Assembly (NCBI GenBank): GCA_013399875.1
Contig: VXAZ01005697.1
Coordinates: 1 to 64,000 of the forward strand
DNA length: 64,000 nucleotides
Reading direction: 5' to 3'
Source: Gymnorhina tibicen
Lineage: Eukaryota > Chordata > Aves > Passeriformes > Artamidae
In this document: positions 10,451 to 24,300 of the stretch, piece after piece
How the letters are laid out: every line of letters starts with the position of its first letter
How positions within the stretch are numbered: the stretch's first letter is position 1
Position numbers and translations under genes: made by a program
The notes under the pieces: generated by a model
Told to the model about the DNA's origin: nothing
The model's input: only the letters and a program-made list of their open reading frames with translations
The model's database searches: none

Positions 10451-12454
10451 TGGTAGCCTTACTCACGTGCCCGTGGTCTCTCTCAGACTTCGCAGGCTAT
10501 GGAGTTGATAGCAAGGAGCGTTGCAGTGATTTCTGCACTATTTACAGTGATTTCTGCAAATGTCACTCTGCAAAATTAACTATCCGGCTACAAAATCCAT
10601 TATTAGGCCATCTATGTTTTTCTTTTTTTAGGTAAATAGCCACACCAAAAAGAAAACTACTTTTGTTTCTACTATGATAATGTAATTACTAATTTACTAA
10701 GAAAATAAAACAACTAGATTGTTTGAAAGCAAGGTAACAGAATAAGCATTTATATGTGTGTGCCTACATGTCTTTTCCGTTGTACTTTACAAGACAGTAG
10801 CAAGTTTGATTGTACGTCACAAGCTAGTTAGCTTCTTGTAACAAGCCAGTTCTTTTGTTTAACAAAACAAGAAAATGTAATTCAAAAAGTCCTTTTAGAT
10901 TGAGGTACTGGAATTGTATAGAAGTTTTATACAGTCTGCTTGTACTTGTGATAGAAGAAGGCAGGTATATCCTCCAAGTTTTTATAGTTTAACTTCAAAT
11001 AGTGTATGTGTCTGGAGCAAGGACATTACCAAAGCCAAAGAGTCGGTATTTACCATTTTCAGTAAGATTTACTTAGAAAAAGTAAGCTGTATGAAAATGT
11101 GTAGTTTCTTTAATTAAAATTATACATAATCACATTCTTCAATACATAAACTAATCTAGCCTGAAATTTAGGGACATTTTTCTTCTAACAAATAACTGGC
11201 TTTTTTATGAATAATCTGTGTTTTCATGTTTTTGTCTTGCGTATGTATGTATGCCAGTGTCTTGAGCTTCAGAAAACTTTTGAAAAATGCTACCCAGCTG
11301 GGCTAAATGTGTGTTCTTGGGTAGCACTGTGGCTTCAGAGACAGAGCTTTATAGAATGTCATCTTCCCTTCTTTTAGATCTCTAATTTCCATGGCAGACC
11401 AATGCGGCGATGCTTGGTCTGGGTATTGAATTTTATATTTGCTTTTACCAACTACCCTTCCCTACTGTTTTCAGTCTTATCACTTCTTCCAGAAAAAGCT
11501 CTATTATTACATATTTTAGCAGAATAGAGCCAAGGCAGGAGTTTTGCTTCTGATGCAAGTGGTGAGTGTTTGGAATATCCCCACTGCTCTTTAGGAGGCC
11601 CACCCAGCTGGCAGCCTGTGGGCCACTTCTCTTCCGCAGAGTAATTCTGGCCAGCTCCCACATGAATGTGATTTTATCCTATCGTGCCTGTGCATAACCA
11701 TGCAAGCTGCCTCTCTGTTCCTTTACTTCTGGAATGTGGCACCACATGTCTGCCTCTAGAGGTGTGCCTATAGTGACATTTAAACAGAGATACTACACTA
11801 TAGCTTAGCCTTCGGAAAGATAAATCATTCCACAGTCACACCACTGTTTTGCCCTCTAAAAAGAAATGCTAGAAGTGCCTTCAAGTGCTAAGATTCTTCT
11901 TTTTTTTTGGTAAGAGGTCTCAAAAAGGGCTTAATAACTGGTGTGCTGTTTTTCTCAAAAATACTACAATAAAATGTTCTCGAAATCACCTTCTAGAATA
12001 GAAGAAAGAGTATGAAAGTTACCCAGGCTTAAAATATAATACATGTTAAATAATCATGTGTGTTAGCAAGTCAACACTAGATGGTTTATATTTCTCTCAT
12101 GTATCATTTGTTGGTTTTCTGTTTGCAAAGCGTTTCATGATTCATTACTTTCATGGTACTATAATTTTATGCTGCGTGCTGCCACTGGAATACTATACAA
12201 AAATCACAGCTATAAATTATTTGAATCCTCTCCAAATGTACTGATGGTGAATATTTCAGAGTAAGACTGGGAGATAATTTAATAATTTTTTTTGTATAAT
12301 TAATTCAGAAATCGTTTTAATTTTAAATAAGTGATATATTCTACATTAGAGGTTCTATATGACAGAACAGAATCATATTCTATAATTTTTACCTTAAATG
12401 AGTGTTGTTATTCTTATATGTATACAATTCTGGTATTTGTCAGGTCTATGATAA
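10451..12454. other. CTNND2: Intron, no feature recognised
   Basis: AT-rich unique-looking intron up to the acceptor of the CTNND2 exon. The frame at 11445-11663 (-) is short and without motifs. Confidence 0.5.
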
Positions 12455-13657
<1,203 letters not shown>

Positions 13658-14161
13658 CTGTACTAGTTTGAAAACAAACCAGTGGGAGATCCCAAGTCAG
13701 AATTACAATTTAGTAGGAAAATAAAGGCAATAATACAGAAAAATGGCTTAAACCGATGGAGTCAGGATACAACCTGACAGCCTGTCGGGCAGGGGGGTGG
13801 CAAGAGTCCAATTAAGTGGTGGCTGCAATCCTGTTGAAGTGATGGATGTGGTTCTGTTGAAGCGGTGATCCTATAGAAGAGTCTGGTCTTCCTCTGAAGG
13901 TCCAGTGGTGGTTATATAGCTCTTGTCCTCTGGGAATCCAGTAGGTAAGGGCTGCCTGTGGTGTTCCAAACCTCAGATTATATCCAGGTGGGAATGCTTG
14001 GTTCCTCCCCCTGAGTGGAGCATCTCACAATGGGATGATGTAATTTTATGAGTCATGCAGTGAGGGCTGATGGCCCACTAACAGAAGATATCCCCCAGAG
14101 GGAGTTATCAGGGATGTGTCATGGAAGAGACAAAGAACACTGCCCCACCTGGTTTTAACAG
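13658..14161 (-). mobile_element. Solo endogenous retrovirus LTR (songbird-type), antisense, intact ends
   Basis: On the minus strand it begins CTGTTAAAACCAGGTGGGG and ends TTTTCAAACTAGTACAG, giving CTGT...ACAG terminal inversion. The direct repeat TTTATGA flanks it on both sides (13651-13657 and 14162-14168), a target-site duplication. The minus strand holds a TATA box (GAGCTATATAACC, 13912-13919) and blocks I recall from a common passerine LTR: gatgatgtaattttatgag, cagattatatccaggtggga, tctgggaatccagtagg (plus-strand spelling). At 504 bases with no internal retroviral genes it is a solo LTR. The family name is from memory and uncertain. Confidence 0.88.
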
Positions 14162-14876
14162 TTTATGAACATGGTGATAGAATGCATACTTTTGGTTACA
14201 TCTTACATTGTAACTTAAGACAATGACACATCATTGGAATTGAAAATTGCTCACAGTTTAGATGTTTCTATTCTCTTCCATTTCAGTAACATTACTTGGG
14301 TATGTACCAGCGTTTCAGCCTGTGTCACTGCATTATTTTGTGGAAAAATACCTGTTTTAGTTTTTGACTCTCTTATCCTGAAAAATTATACAGGGAGGTT
14401 ACATAGGTAGAAAATATATCTGCCTGTTGGAATGTGAATCACGGTATGGAACAGTGACAAGAACTTCTCTGCTGTTGGGTGTTGTGATGATTGCTGGTTT
14501 ATAACTGGTTATGTGTTCTACAAATGAACCTCTCACCTGTATAAATCAATGAATTGAGTACTAGAGGGAATTGGTGCTGAATCCACTAGACAAAAAGGAT
14601 TTCAAGTGGTAATATATTAGCAGTTATTTCTGATTCCTGTGAACTACTGCAAAAAGGAGCCTGTAATAAAGTAGTTCTGCATTCAGTTATCATCAAGAAC
14701 AGCCTAGCCAGCTAACCTAAGGTACTGCTGACTAAAAAGATAATATCTTGAACTATTGTGGTACAAGGTACCAAAATTTAACAGGTGTTATTTTTAGGAA
14801 ACTTGTTTCTTGACAGGTATTTCTAGTTAGACCTATCTTGAAGCTGGAAGACTGTACTAAGCTCATGGACAAGACA
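14162..14876. other. CTNND2: Intron, no feature recognised
   Basis: Unique-looking AT-rich sequence between the LTR and the hexamer array. Confidence 0.5.
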
Positions 14877-14961
14877 TAAAAATAAAAATAAAAATAAAAA
14901 TAAAAATAAAAATAAAAATAAAAATAAAAATAAAAATAAAAATAAAAATAAAAATAAAAAT
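14877..14961. repeat. (AAAAAT)n hexanucleotide microsatellite, about 14 units
   Basis: A perfect period-6 array of T followed by five A, without interruptions. On the minus strand it translates as alternating Phe-Tyr, an artefact and not a protein. Its purity suggests it is young and probably length-polymorphic. Confidence 0.98.
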
Positions 14962-17149
14962 CAACCACAACAAACCCCAAACCTGCTTTTGGGCTTTTTC
15001 TTTTCCCACAACATTATGTGTTTTGACATACTTCCATTATTTTGTGTTCTATTGGAAAAATTCTAGGTAGTGCCACAATCCTGTGCTTCAGACAGATGAA
15101 ATACGTTGCACCGATTCTCCATTATGGGAGTAAATGAAATTAAGTTTCTAACTGACTGTTTAAATGGGTAGCCACCTGCTTTTTAGGAGAAGGAATGAGT
15201 TGCTTTACTGTCTGGTATGTGATTTTGCTCTATATGCCCTTTGGCTGTAGCCAAAAATATACCTAAACAGACACAGTTATTCAAAAGTACTGCTAATATA
15301 GAGAAATTACGGTGTTTTTCAACAAATCAAGTATATTACATTCTCTTCAGCTGTGCTGATGCTTAGCTTTAAAAGGTATCCTTACATTTTTTCTGTTTGG
15401 GTAACTTCATTTGTTAATTCTCATAAAATAAAGAGCACATTGTTGCTGAGTTATGGCAACAGAGTAAACTGTAATATATGATACTGATGAGTGTAAAAGG
15501 TGTTTGCAGTCTTTGAAGAGGGATACATGAAAGGCACAGAGAAGTAGTAATAAATGTATTTATTTGCTCTACTTAAATTTCCTATGCTTAAATGATATAT
15601 TCAGAAAATATGAAGTTTTGATGTGCTTAGTTTGAAAAATGCATATGCCTGTGCTGTCATATTTTGAAGAACTCATTTATGTGGTCTAAAAACTTCATTG
15701 GGTTGAAAAATTGTGCTTGATATGTCAGATGGAAAGTGACACACGATTGTCATGACTCGATCAGAAGATATAGCCACATGCTTTTCAAGCTAAGGATCTC
15801 TGTGAAAAGAGAAATAGAAGCCAGAAAATACAGAAAAATAGAGAAAATACAGAAGTATTGTGCTGTTGAGGAGTTAGGTTGATTCTGAGAAATGCAAATG
15901 CAGAACTACTTGCTTTAAAATATAGCACATTTCCTTCGTGCTTTACCTCTGGACAAGCATGCTGATTCGCTTTTGGGTTTCAGAGTTCAGAGATGCAATT
16001 GAGAAGTGATAGATACGGAACATGAATCCATTTCTTATCCCTTGCTGCTAACTTTTTTAAGGTTAGATGTCACTGCTGGGGGCAAGATCAGAATCATTCC
16101 CCATATGTCTAAGAAACCATGAGATGCCAGGCAGTGACCTTTGGCTTAGCTGTTTTTGAGCAGTCCTTATGAAAAGGAACAGTAAATAACTTCTGTGAAA
16201 ATGAAAACTGTTGTTTTGGTATTTTTGTCTGGTTTTTGTTTGTGGTCTTTTAGACAGTATCAAGTTATGATACACTGGCAAACACCTTTGGCTCAATGCT
16301 TCATAGATTTTAGAAAACGTAAGGCCGTTTCTCTCTGTGCTTTGTCATCTGTTTTTGTATCTGTAAATATGGGAAAAATTCTTCAACACAAAAGTGAGAT
16401 ATAGGAACTCTAATTTGTGAGGATATATGTGATAGATTCAACTACTTCTGCAAAAAGTGTGGTGTGCTTCTGATCGGGAATTTCCACCTGCAAAAGAGAC
16501 TTCTGAGCCCACTTGTTAACAAACATCCTGGGAAGAGAGCTATTGAAGATGCTCTTTTGAAGGTAGAAATAGCTGCTGGGGAGCCTTTTGAGTAAATATG
16601 TAATGAAGCTGATGCTTTTCCTGGAAGTCTCCAGACATATGTGGTTCACAGTACTTTGGTTCTTGGCACACAGAAGACTGCTGCCTTGGAAGCTGAGGAG
16701 GATTATAGTGACCTAGCAGAGGCTTGTTCTGGCAGATTTTATTTTTATAGAAACACTTGGAAAACATGAGATAAATTAATTTCCTAAGAGTAAGATCCAT
16801 CTTGAAGTATGGGCAGCTATTTTCAACTCAGAAATAGTATCATACATCTCTTTTATTTTCTTGTGGCTCTAGAATGCTTTAGCACCTTAGTAGTAGCCTG
16901 TTTCAGAGAACAGCTTTCCCTTTCAGAAAACTTATGCAAAGAATTTATGCCAATGTTTAATATTTCTTTTGAGTAATTTTTATACATACCTATTTCAAAT
17001 AAATACTTGTTTCCAGTAGCCTGTCTTCATTTCACCCTTTCAAGAAAAACATTTAGACTGATTCTTTTCAAATACTTCTCACACTGTTCAAATAAGTATT
17101 GATTAATATGTTCTTTAAACCGTATTGCTGATTCCAGAGAATACCGAAG
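14962..17149. other. CTNND2: Intron, no feature recognised
   Basis: AT-rich. The 16410-16800 part is slightly less AT-rich and contains overlapping minus-strand frames (16410-16649, 16540-16800) without motifs. No repeat family recognised. Confidence 0.5.
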
Positions 17150-17235
17150 TCTGGCTTTTTTGGTTGCTGGTGGCTTTTGGTTTTGGTTAGGGTTTTTTGA
17201 GTTGGGTTGTTTGGGGTTTTTTTGGCTTTGTAAGA
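17150..17235. repeat. G/T-rich low-complexity tract
   Basis: Interrupted ggttttt/gggtttt motifs (tggttttggttagggtttt, tttggggtttttttgg). This kind of T/G-rich tract recurs in this window (31710-31763, 37498-37530) and, as the A/C-rich complement, at 54475-54540 and 58295-58375. Confidence 0.8.
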
Positions 17236-17650
17236 TGTGTTTTTTTCCTAATATGACTTATGTTGCTTTTAATATTTACTATGTTTTTCCACTAGAAAGC
17301 TACAAGTTTGTCAAGAAATTGTGATTTGAAACTATATTAAAAATCACATACAGGGCAATTATTACTGAGTGCTATTATTCATGTCAGTATTAAAGAATGG
17401 CAATATATCTGACTTGAGTAAACTTTTACATCAGGTGTTAGTACTCTTTGGAAACAGGGTTATGCATGCCATGCACATCTTATATAGGTATGTGTAAATA
17501 AAACTGCAGATAGAAATGGCTGTAGAAGTTTGAAGATTTTTTTCTTTGCTCTGCCAGATTGTATTCCTCGTGTCTTTATATCATGATTGAAATTTTAGAA
17601 ACAAAAATCATATGTCTAGATGGATGTTTGAATTCAGACTATTTTTTTTA

Positions 17651-17800
17651 AGGCCTTTAAGTCCAGAAGAGATGTGAAATCATCTAGTCTGACCAGCAGG
17701 TCCTGACATTTCATACAGTTATCCAAGTTTTGGGCCCCCCAGTCTGATTACAGAATGACATATGCACTGTTTTGCCTAATACAATGCATGCCATGTTGTA
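17651..17800 (-). mobile_element. Very old CR1/LINE-like 3' remnant, antisense (weak)
   Basis: The stretch gatgtgaaatcatctagtct followed by gaccagcaggtcctgac has the cadence of the antisense 3' end of ancient CR1-type elements of birds and reptiles (gatcatctagtctgacc). Only about 60 bases are convincing; the right end is arbitrary. Confidence 0.45.
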
Positions 17801-20370
17801 ATATGTGATATTCACCAAAGTAAAACCCCATTCTTGCCTTATGGATACCAGTAATTACTCTAGTAATATCAAGTGTTCAGCAAGTTTTCTAAATAGGTTC
17901 AATTATGATATATTCATGTCTTGCTTCCCCTCAAACAGCAGGCTCTGTTTCTGCCTTTAAAAGTTTTAGCAGCTCTATTTCAAACCCATGTTAATTATAT
18001 TCAATCAATAGATATTTCTTTCATAATCTCTCTTAAGTAGCATGTCAATATATTCACTTCCTTTGTTATAGAAATCCCTTGTTTCCAATCGCGTTTTAAA
18101 ATATTCCAGAGAGATATTCCTCTTCTGTTTTCATTAATATATTGATTTAAGACAAGACCTGGCTGTATGATGTACTTAGAGTAGCACTAGTCTGTACAGG
18201 ATACCATGCTTCTAAGTTGCTGAACGGACCAACACATTATTGAAATATGAAGCTCTGGAGTACAGCTAGTGCTTCCCAGATACATCTTCAGGCTGATGGG
18301 AATTGCTGTTGAGATGTACAACTCCGCTACTGGAAATGGCAAGGTGAGTGGAGAAGTTCTGAAGAGCCCTATCACATTGCCTGCTGAAGAAGGAAATAAT
18401 TTAATATAGTTACTATCCACCCTGCTCTGTAAAAGTCTCAGGTTCTTGATTTAGTCTGGGACTGGTTTCACGCGGTTCTTTGGGGCAACCATGAGTGTTG
18501 TGTTTCTCAGGAAACAGAAGTTACCAAGACTGGAGACCTAGACAAGTAATAGTTATTCCTGTCCAGAACCCTGTATCTCTTAAGCCCGGCCAAAGGCACA
18601 GTAGCCAAAGTAGATGCAGTATGAAGAAACTAAAAATTGCTTTGTTGATAAAAGGTTGCAGTGATAATCCAAAAAATTTTTGGGGTAATTTGAAATGAGC
18701 TGGGAGTGGAAAGGTTTCTGTGAAACCTTAGTGTGATAAAAGAGTATTGGGGCAATACATGCTCCCAGAAAAGACATCTTTGAAGAGAGGGAAGAAAATG
18801 CTAATTATCAGAATGAAATTAGAGTTAAATATGATACTATTTTGACTTGAAGTAATGTTGAAAAATTAGTATTTCAAAGCCAAGAATTTCAGAGAAGCTG
18901 GATAGAATGCCACTTAGCAACAGCTCAGTCTAATGCTAATTTAAAGCATTAATAAAGGCCATCACAAAGAAAGGCAAAATATCCTTTCTTATCAGGCAGC
19001 CAGTATATGAACATACTTTTGGTAATCCAAAAGCACTTCTGCCTTAGATTATTTTTTTGCCATTAGTGGAATAATTTCAAACTTGGAATGAAGATACTCT
19101 GTGAAAGTAATAATACTGATCTCAATGCCAACAGAATTTAAATTTTAGTATATTAGATTTCTAACATTTTAATGTATTACATTTATAACTTTTTAAGATC
19201 ATTGATGACTTGCTTTCTGGTATCATTCATTAGGGCTTTTTTAAACATAAAGTGTTTTTACTCCTAAACCTGATTTTTTATAACCAGTGTAGTAGAAGAG
19301 AGTCTTTATTTCACCTCAAAGTCACGAGAGGGAGATCTGAGCTTAAAATACTTACAAGAAGGAAGTCAAGTCGGGCCTTTTCCTGTTCTGATGCATTTCC
19401 CTCTGCTGTTCTGGCAAACACGTACTTTTGCAGCACGTGGGGAACGCTGGTGGGGAGCTGGGTAGGTTGGAAATACGAAAAGATGAGATGGCAGCTTTGG
19501 GTTATAGGCGGTCGAGTGAGTTGCTTTTCCTTTTCGTGAAGGGCAGTTGGATCAAAGTGTCAACTTGTTTGCAAGTATTGGGCTTTTTAGCATGGCTGTT
19601 TTAAACATATACTTTAGGCCATGAATTTAATCAACTTTCACGTAATATTTGGAATTATTAAGAAAGTTCAACATAATATGCCTATATAATTGTACAGGGG
19701 GTTGGAAGTTTTGGCTGTGTCTCCCACAACTCTACCCCACTTCTTTCTCCAAAAACTAGTTACAGTCTTTATGAGACTTAGCTATCTAACCTGTTTTTTT
19801 CTCTTTCTATGCTTGAATTAGGCAATATCCATCAACAGTAATTTTCCTTTGCACAGAGGGTATTTGAGGCTTGAGTTCCATGGCTTTCAAAACCACCATA
19901 TCTCTTCTACAGAGAAATTTAAGTGCTTTTAAAAGACAAAACTCTGAACGCTTCAGTTAGTGATTGCTTTTATTTCTTCTGTCTTCTTGGGAAATGAAAA
20001 AAAAAACAACCCCAAAACTACACTAAAAAGCATTTTCCAGATTCCACAGTGACCCGTTTCCTTTAAGTTGTCTTGCCAGTACTTTTCATGCAGCTTGCTC
20101 TTAAAACTTCAATTTTAAATGGGATTTTTGAAGGAGATTTGATTTTTGTAATTATTTTAGCAATTTTTTTTCCTTTTATGTAATTTTGAAAACCTTACTA
20201 CTTCTATTGTGTTTCCCCATCTGTTTCTGTGTGTTGTCTCACATGATATTATTTTCTACTCCTGATGCATTTGCTGCTAAATGAAACTATGTCTTCATGT
20301 GGGTAGTTTAAATCTTTTGTATTTCTTGGTACAATTACTTTAAGGGTAGCTGAATTCTATGCATTTTATA
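17801..20370. other. CTNND2: Intron, no feature recognised
   Basis: AT-rich. A GTGAGT motif at 18341 (+) follows a short open stretch, but I do not accept it as an exon. The 19280-19560 part is slightly GC-richer with a few CpGs (cgtacttttgcagcacgtgg). No known element. Confidence 0.5.
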
Positions 20371-20414
20371 AAATAAGTTTTTTGATAAAATAATAAGTTT
20401 TGATAAAATAAGTT
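20371..20414. repeat. Short imperfect tandem repeat, three copies of aaataagttttgat type
   Basis: Units of 14-18 bases differing in T-run length and an extra AAT. A small local slippage repeat. Confidence 0.85.
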
Positions 20415-21316
20415 ACAATTCTGTTTATCCCCATACATGAAAACTAGAACCCAGCAAATGCTAAACTAAGTTTAAACTTAAGTCTACCCCAGAGTTAAGG
20501 TGCATTACTACCCAAATAACATTAACTTAGTCTGTGAGTTACAGAGTTATAAGAATAAACCAGTTTAGAATAACAGAATAAATTTACTTCAGCATATGGA
20601 GCATGTACTTCTCTTTTTTTCTTCCTCTGAGGTGAAAATGTGTAAATCTCTGAAATTTCTGGTGAATTCTAGTTGCTTCTGATGAGGATCTTCCCAGTGT
20701 AAAGGGATAAAAGGGCAGCAAAGGACATTATCCTTTAAAAAAAATACTTTGAAGATTCATAGTAAAGTTCTAGACAAATTATTTGCTTAATTCATAATTC
20801 TTTTCCTCAGCATTTTAGGTAAAACATCACCCACTTTGTTTTGGAGGAAGGCTTTAGATGTATAACCTGTAACATGCTTAATAGTGGAGCCAGACTTCTT
20901 GTGTGTGTGTTCCTTGTTACTCTTAATGAATGTGTTTTCTTTTTCAATGCAAAGAGCAAATCCAAGTCCTGAGACCCAAAGAGGTTTTTCTCCCTTTTAT
21001 TTTTTTAGATGTTTCATTGTAAATTTTTTTTTGAGGAGTAGATATGACATGATAGCAGCTTAAACTTTTTTTGAGACCTTGTCATTAGTGCAATACTCTT
21101 TGAGCATATTCTTTTAGATACATGTGGAGGATTCTTTATTATATAGTAAAAAGTTTAATTAATTTGATGTTACTTGCAGTTACAGGGGATTTTGATTTGA
21201 AAGTGGCACAACAATGCACTCTAATCACAATTGAATTAGAAATTACAGTTAAAGGAGTACATCAATTGTACCATACAATTGATACAATATAAATGGAATT
21301 TAATTATCTAGAACAG
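20415..21316. other. CTNND2: Intron, no feature recognised
   Basis: AT-rich sequence with a T-run near 21025. Nothing else can be supported. Confidence 0.5.
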
Positions 21317-21338
21317 GCTCAGCATCATGATGCTGAGC
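21317..21338. repeat. Perfect 22-bp palindrome
   Basis: The arms GCTCAGCATCA and TGATGCTGAGC are exact reverse complements with no spacer. It could form a short hairpin in single-stranded DNA or RNA, or bind a dimeric protein. No known site recognised. Confidence 0.97.
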
Positions 21339-24300
21339 ATCCCCCTGTCCCCAGAAAGGAATGTTTTTGTTGAAGTCAGCTGAAGGCCACAACTCTCTTC
21401 AGAAAAGAGTTACTCAGTTCATTAAGAGCTCCATATAATTCACATAAAGCTGTCCAGCAAGCTCCCCAGTGGGGACCATATTCCTTCCTCTATCACCGTC
21501 TGAGTCCAGTAGTGTGACCTGTCCTAACATGGCTGGAGCTCAAGACTAGCAACCAGTGGGGAGTGAGGCAGGTCTCCCAGGAGGTGGATCCCAGCTCAGC
21601 CCAATTGCCTGGAGTCTGCTATTTGCATTGGGACTTCATCAGTCACTTATGGTAGGTGGAATCACAGCAGGAAAAGTCATTTGCTGAGGGCATGACTGGG
21701 CTCTGCAGAAAACCATAAAAATATTATCTAAACACCTCTTACAGTTATATGAGTAAAAGGTACCCTAGTTTAGAGTTATAGGATCATAATTTATAAGCAG
21801 ATACAGTACATACAGAAGTTATATTATTTTAACCAGAAGCTAAAACTAGCTAAAACTAACTTAACCCCTGAAACTAGTTTTGTTTTGCTCTGGGTCTACA
21901 TTCCTTTCATTCAGGGACAGGCACTTAGGCAAACAGTAGAAATACTTTGCTGATACAGTCAGTTTGTCTAAAACAAAGGCACCCTTGGGTTTCCCTTGGC
22001 AGGGAGATGAGTTTGGCTTCCTTTTCAACGTTTGTGATCAATCATGCCATTATTCTCCCCTGAGCCTTCAGGTCATGCAGCCTCTATTTATCTCTTCAGA
22101 GCATTCCTTCATGATGGGTGTCTAAGTGAGTGTGTAGGGGGCTGTGAGGGGTGCGGGTGTCTTTGCTCTGTCACAGCTCTTTGGCCCCTTATTTTACAAC
22201 ACGATTGGAAATCTTGTTTTCTCCTGTGCAGAAATTTACCTTTTTGGATAATAATCACTTGTGACACCAACTTTAGTAAGCAAAAACCTGCCACTGGTTA
22301 TCTACTCGACAGCAACAGAGTAAAACTTCTGTTTCTATTAGTATTCCCTCAGTTTCTTCAGTCTGGATTGTAACAGAGCAGATAGCTGCGCGTAGTCTAT
22401 TTCCTTAGTTGCTTCAAAATATGAGCTGTACTTCTCAAATTTCATCTCTGTTCCTTTAGTTGCCACATTTGTTTTTCCTGGACTTCTCAAAAAGCATTAT
22501 TCTTTACATTTTTCAGACCCATGTCTTATGTATTACTAGTTCCTGTATGTGTTGAGCTTTCCTTTCTTGGATTTCTAGAGCCCTCCAACATAACGATCTG
22601 AGTAATCTGGAATGACATTTTGCTGCTTAGCGTGGTATTCCATCACTCTAACCTGCAATTCATGTTGCAGTGTTATCCCGTGGTCATGATTATCCATCTA
22701 CCCCAACAGTAACACAGTGCAATTATGTGCCTGACTGTGTAAATAAGATTTAAATTGAGCCGTTTGTATACCATTACCAGCCTTTTCGTCCAGGAAAAAT
22801 TGTAGTTCATGTTCACATTGCTAGGCAATTTTCAACGTGTTTTTTCAGTGAAAAATGGAAAAAAAAACCCGCAGAATGGGAAAATTTTCTGACTTTATCT
22901 GTTCACTTCTATGTATTTCATAATCTTCAGAGTCTTGATGTAAATAGGTAGGTTTAAGAATCGTACTGTATATTGCCTTGAAAGTGGTAAATATTTCGTT
23001 CACTGCCTGTCTGATTCCAGCAGAGTAACACATCTTGGTAAAATCCTGTTTATATTTTTAGTGTATTGTTATTTTCTGAAGTACCTCTGTGCTTTAGGTT
23101 TTACAGCTGGTACCCCTGGAAAATATTATTTTCATTTTTCAAAGTATTTGCAGATTTTTTTTCCCTACTTCTTAAATTTTTCCTGTACATAGTTAGACCC
23201 GTCTTTGTTCGTCTCATTGTCAATCTAGGTCATTACTTGAAGCTTTTGTTGACAGACCTCTTGAGGGTAAGTACATCTGATGCTATAAATAGGACTGATT
23301 CTTCATAATAAGTCAGCAGATTCACTTGGAAATTCTCGGCTTTGTAGTAGGGTTGATGAAATGGAAGATCTACTGCATTCTTCTGTCACCCAGTAGTATA
23401 ATTATGTTTAATTAATATCTTCAAAACTGTGACATTTCAGAATTTAGTAATTTTGAATTAATACAGGATTACTAATTTTGTTTAGAAGGGTGAAATGGAC
23501 TCCTTAAATGATCTCTTTTTTAATTTTGCTTTTTTAAACTTCTATTTTTATTTCAAAAAGCAGTACTTGCAGAAGAAAACCTGTTCCAACACATTTTAGG
23601 CTGTTCTGTTTGTTCCAGGTCACAGAAAATAGAGGATACTGTTTCTCTTACTGTATGTTTTCAGTAGCCTGTAGTACTACTGTGAAAATAGATGATTCTT
23701 TGGATTAGTTTCTTGTTTGTTAGTTTACCACAAATCGTGTCAGGGACCAACCAAACAGTACTCATTCTTGCCACAAAGTAAGGTAGCTGCGTGGTACAGC
23801 TCCAAGATGCTGTTCTGCTGGCTAAAAGTTTTCAGGCATGTAAAATCCTGGGATAGGTTGTATTTTCTGTATGGCTATAACCACAGGAATATAACCACAG
23901 GAATGGAGTTAGGTGCAGCTCTGTCTGCAACGTGTGCATGGGCACCATTCTGAAACCTTTGACCACTATATGTGGTGCTGGACCTTGAAAAATCAAAAAT
24001 TACTTCCTGGTTTCACATTCTCTACATTGATAAGGCTTATATAAGCAGTGAATAAATCCTTGAGATTAAATGAGCAATGCAGTTTCAACCTGTGTGCACA
24101 ACAAATGTATTATGGAGCCAGGTAGAACAGGAGGCAAGCACCTGTGTCTCTGAGAGTAGGACTGGGTGTCCCACTGTGGTGCATGTTGTGATTGAGAAGT
24201 GTTGTAGATCGGTGTGCAGACTGCAGTCTGTAAGGATTTGCTGAAATGCACCCCACAGCCGAAATGCAGCTGAGGGACTGAACAGTTGGAACCTAATAAA

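Noticed and set aside
14753..14980. Minus-strand frame with repeated Phe-Tyr
   Set aside because: It is a translation of the AAAAAT microsatellite.
18255..18346. Possible plus-strand exon ending at the GTGAGT donor (18341)
   Set aside because: The only nearby acceptor lacks a pyrimidine tract and the short peptide does not match delta-catenin or any family I know.
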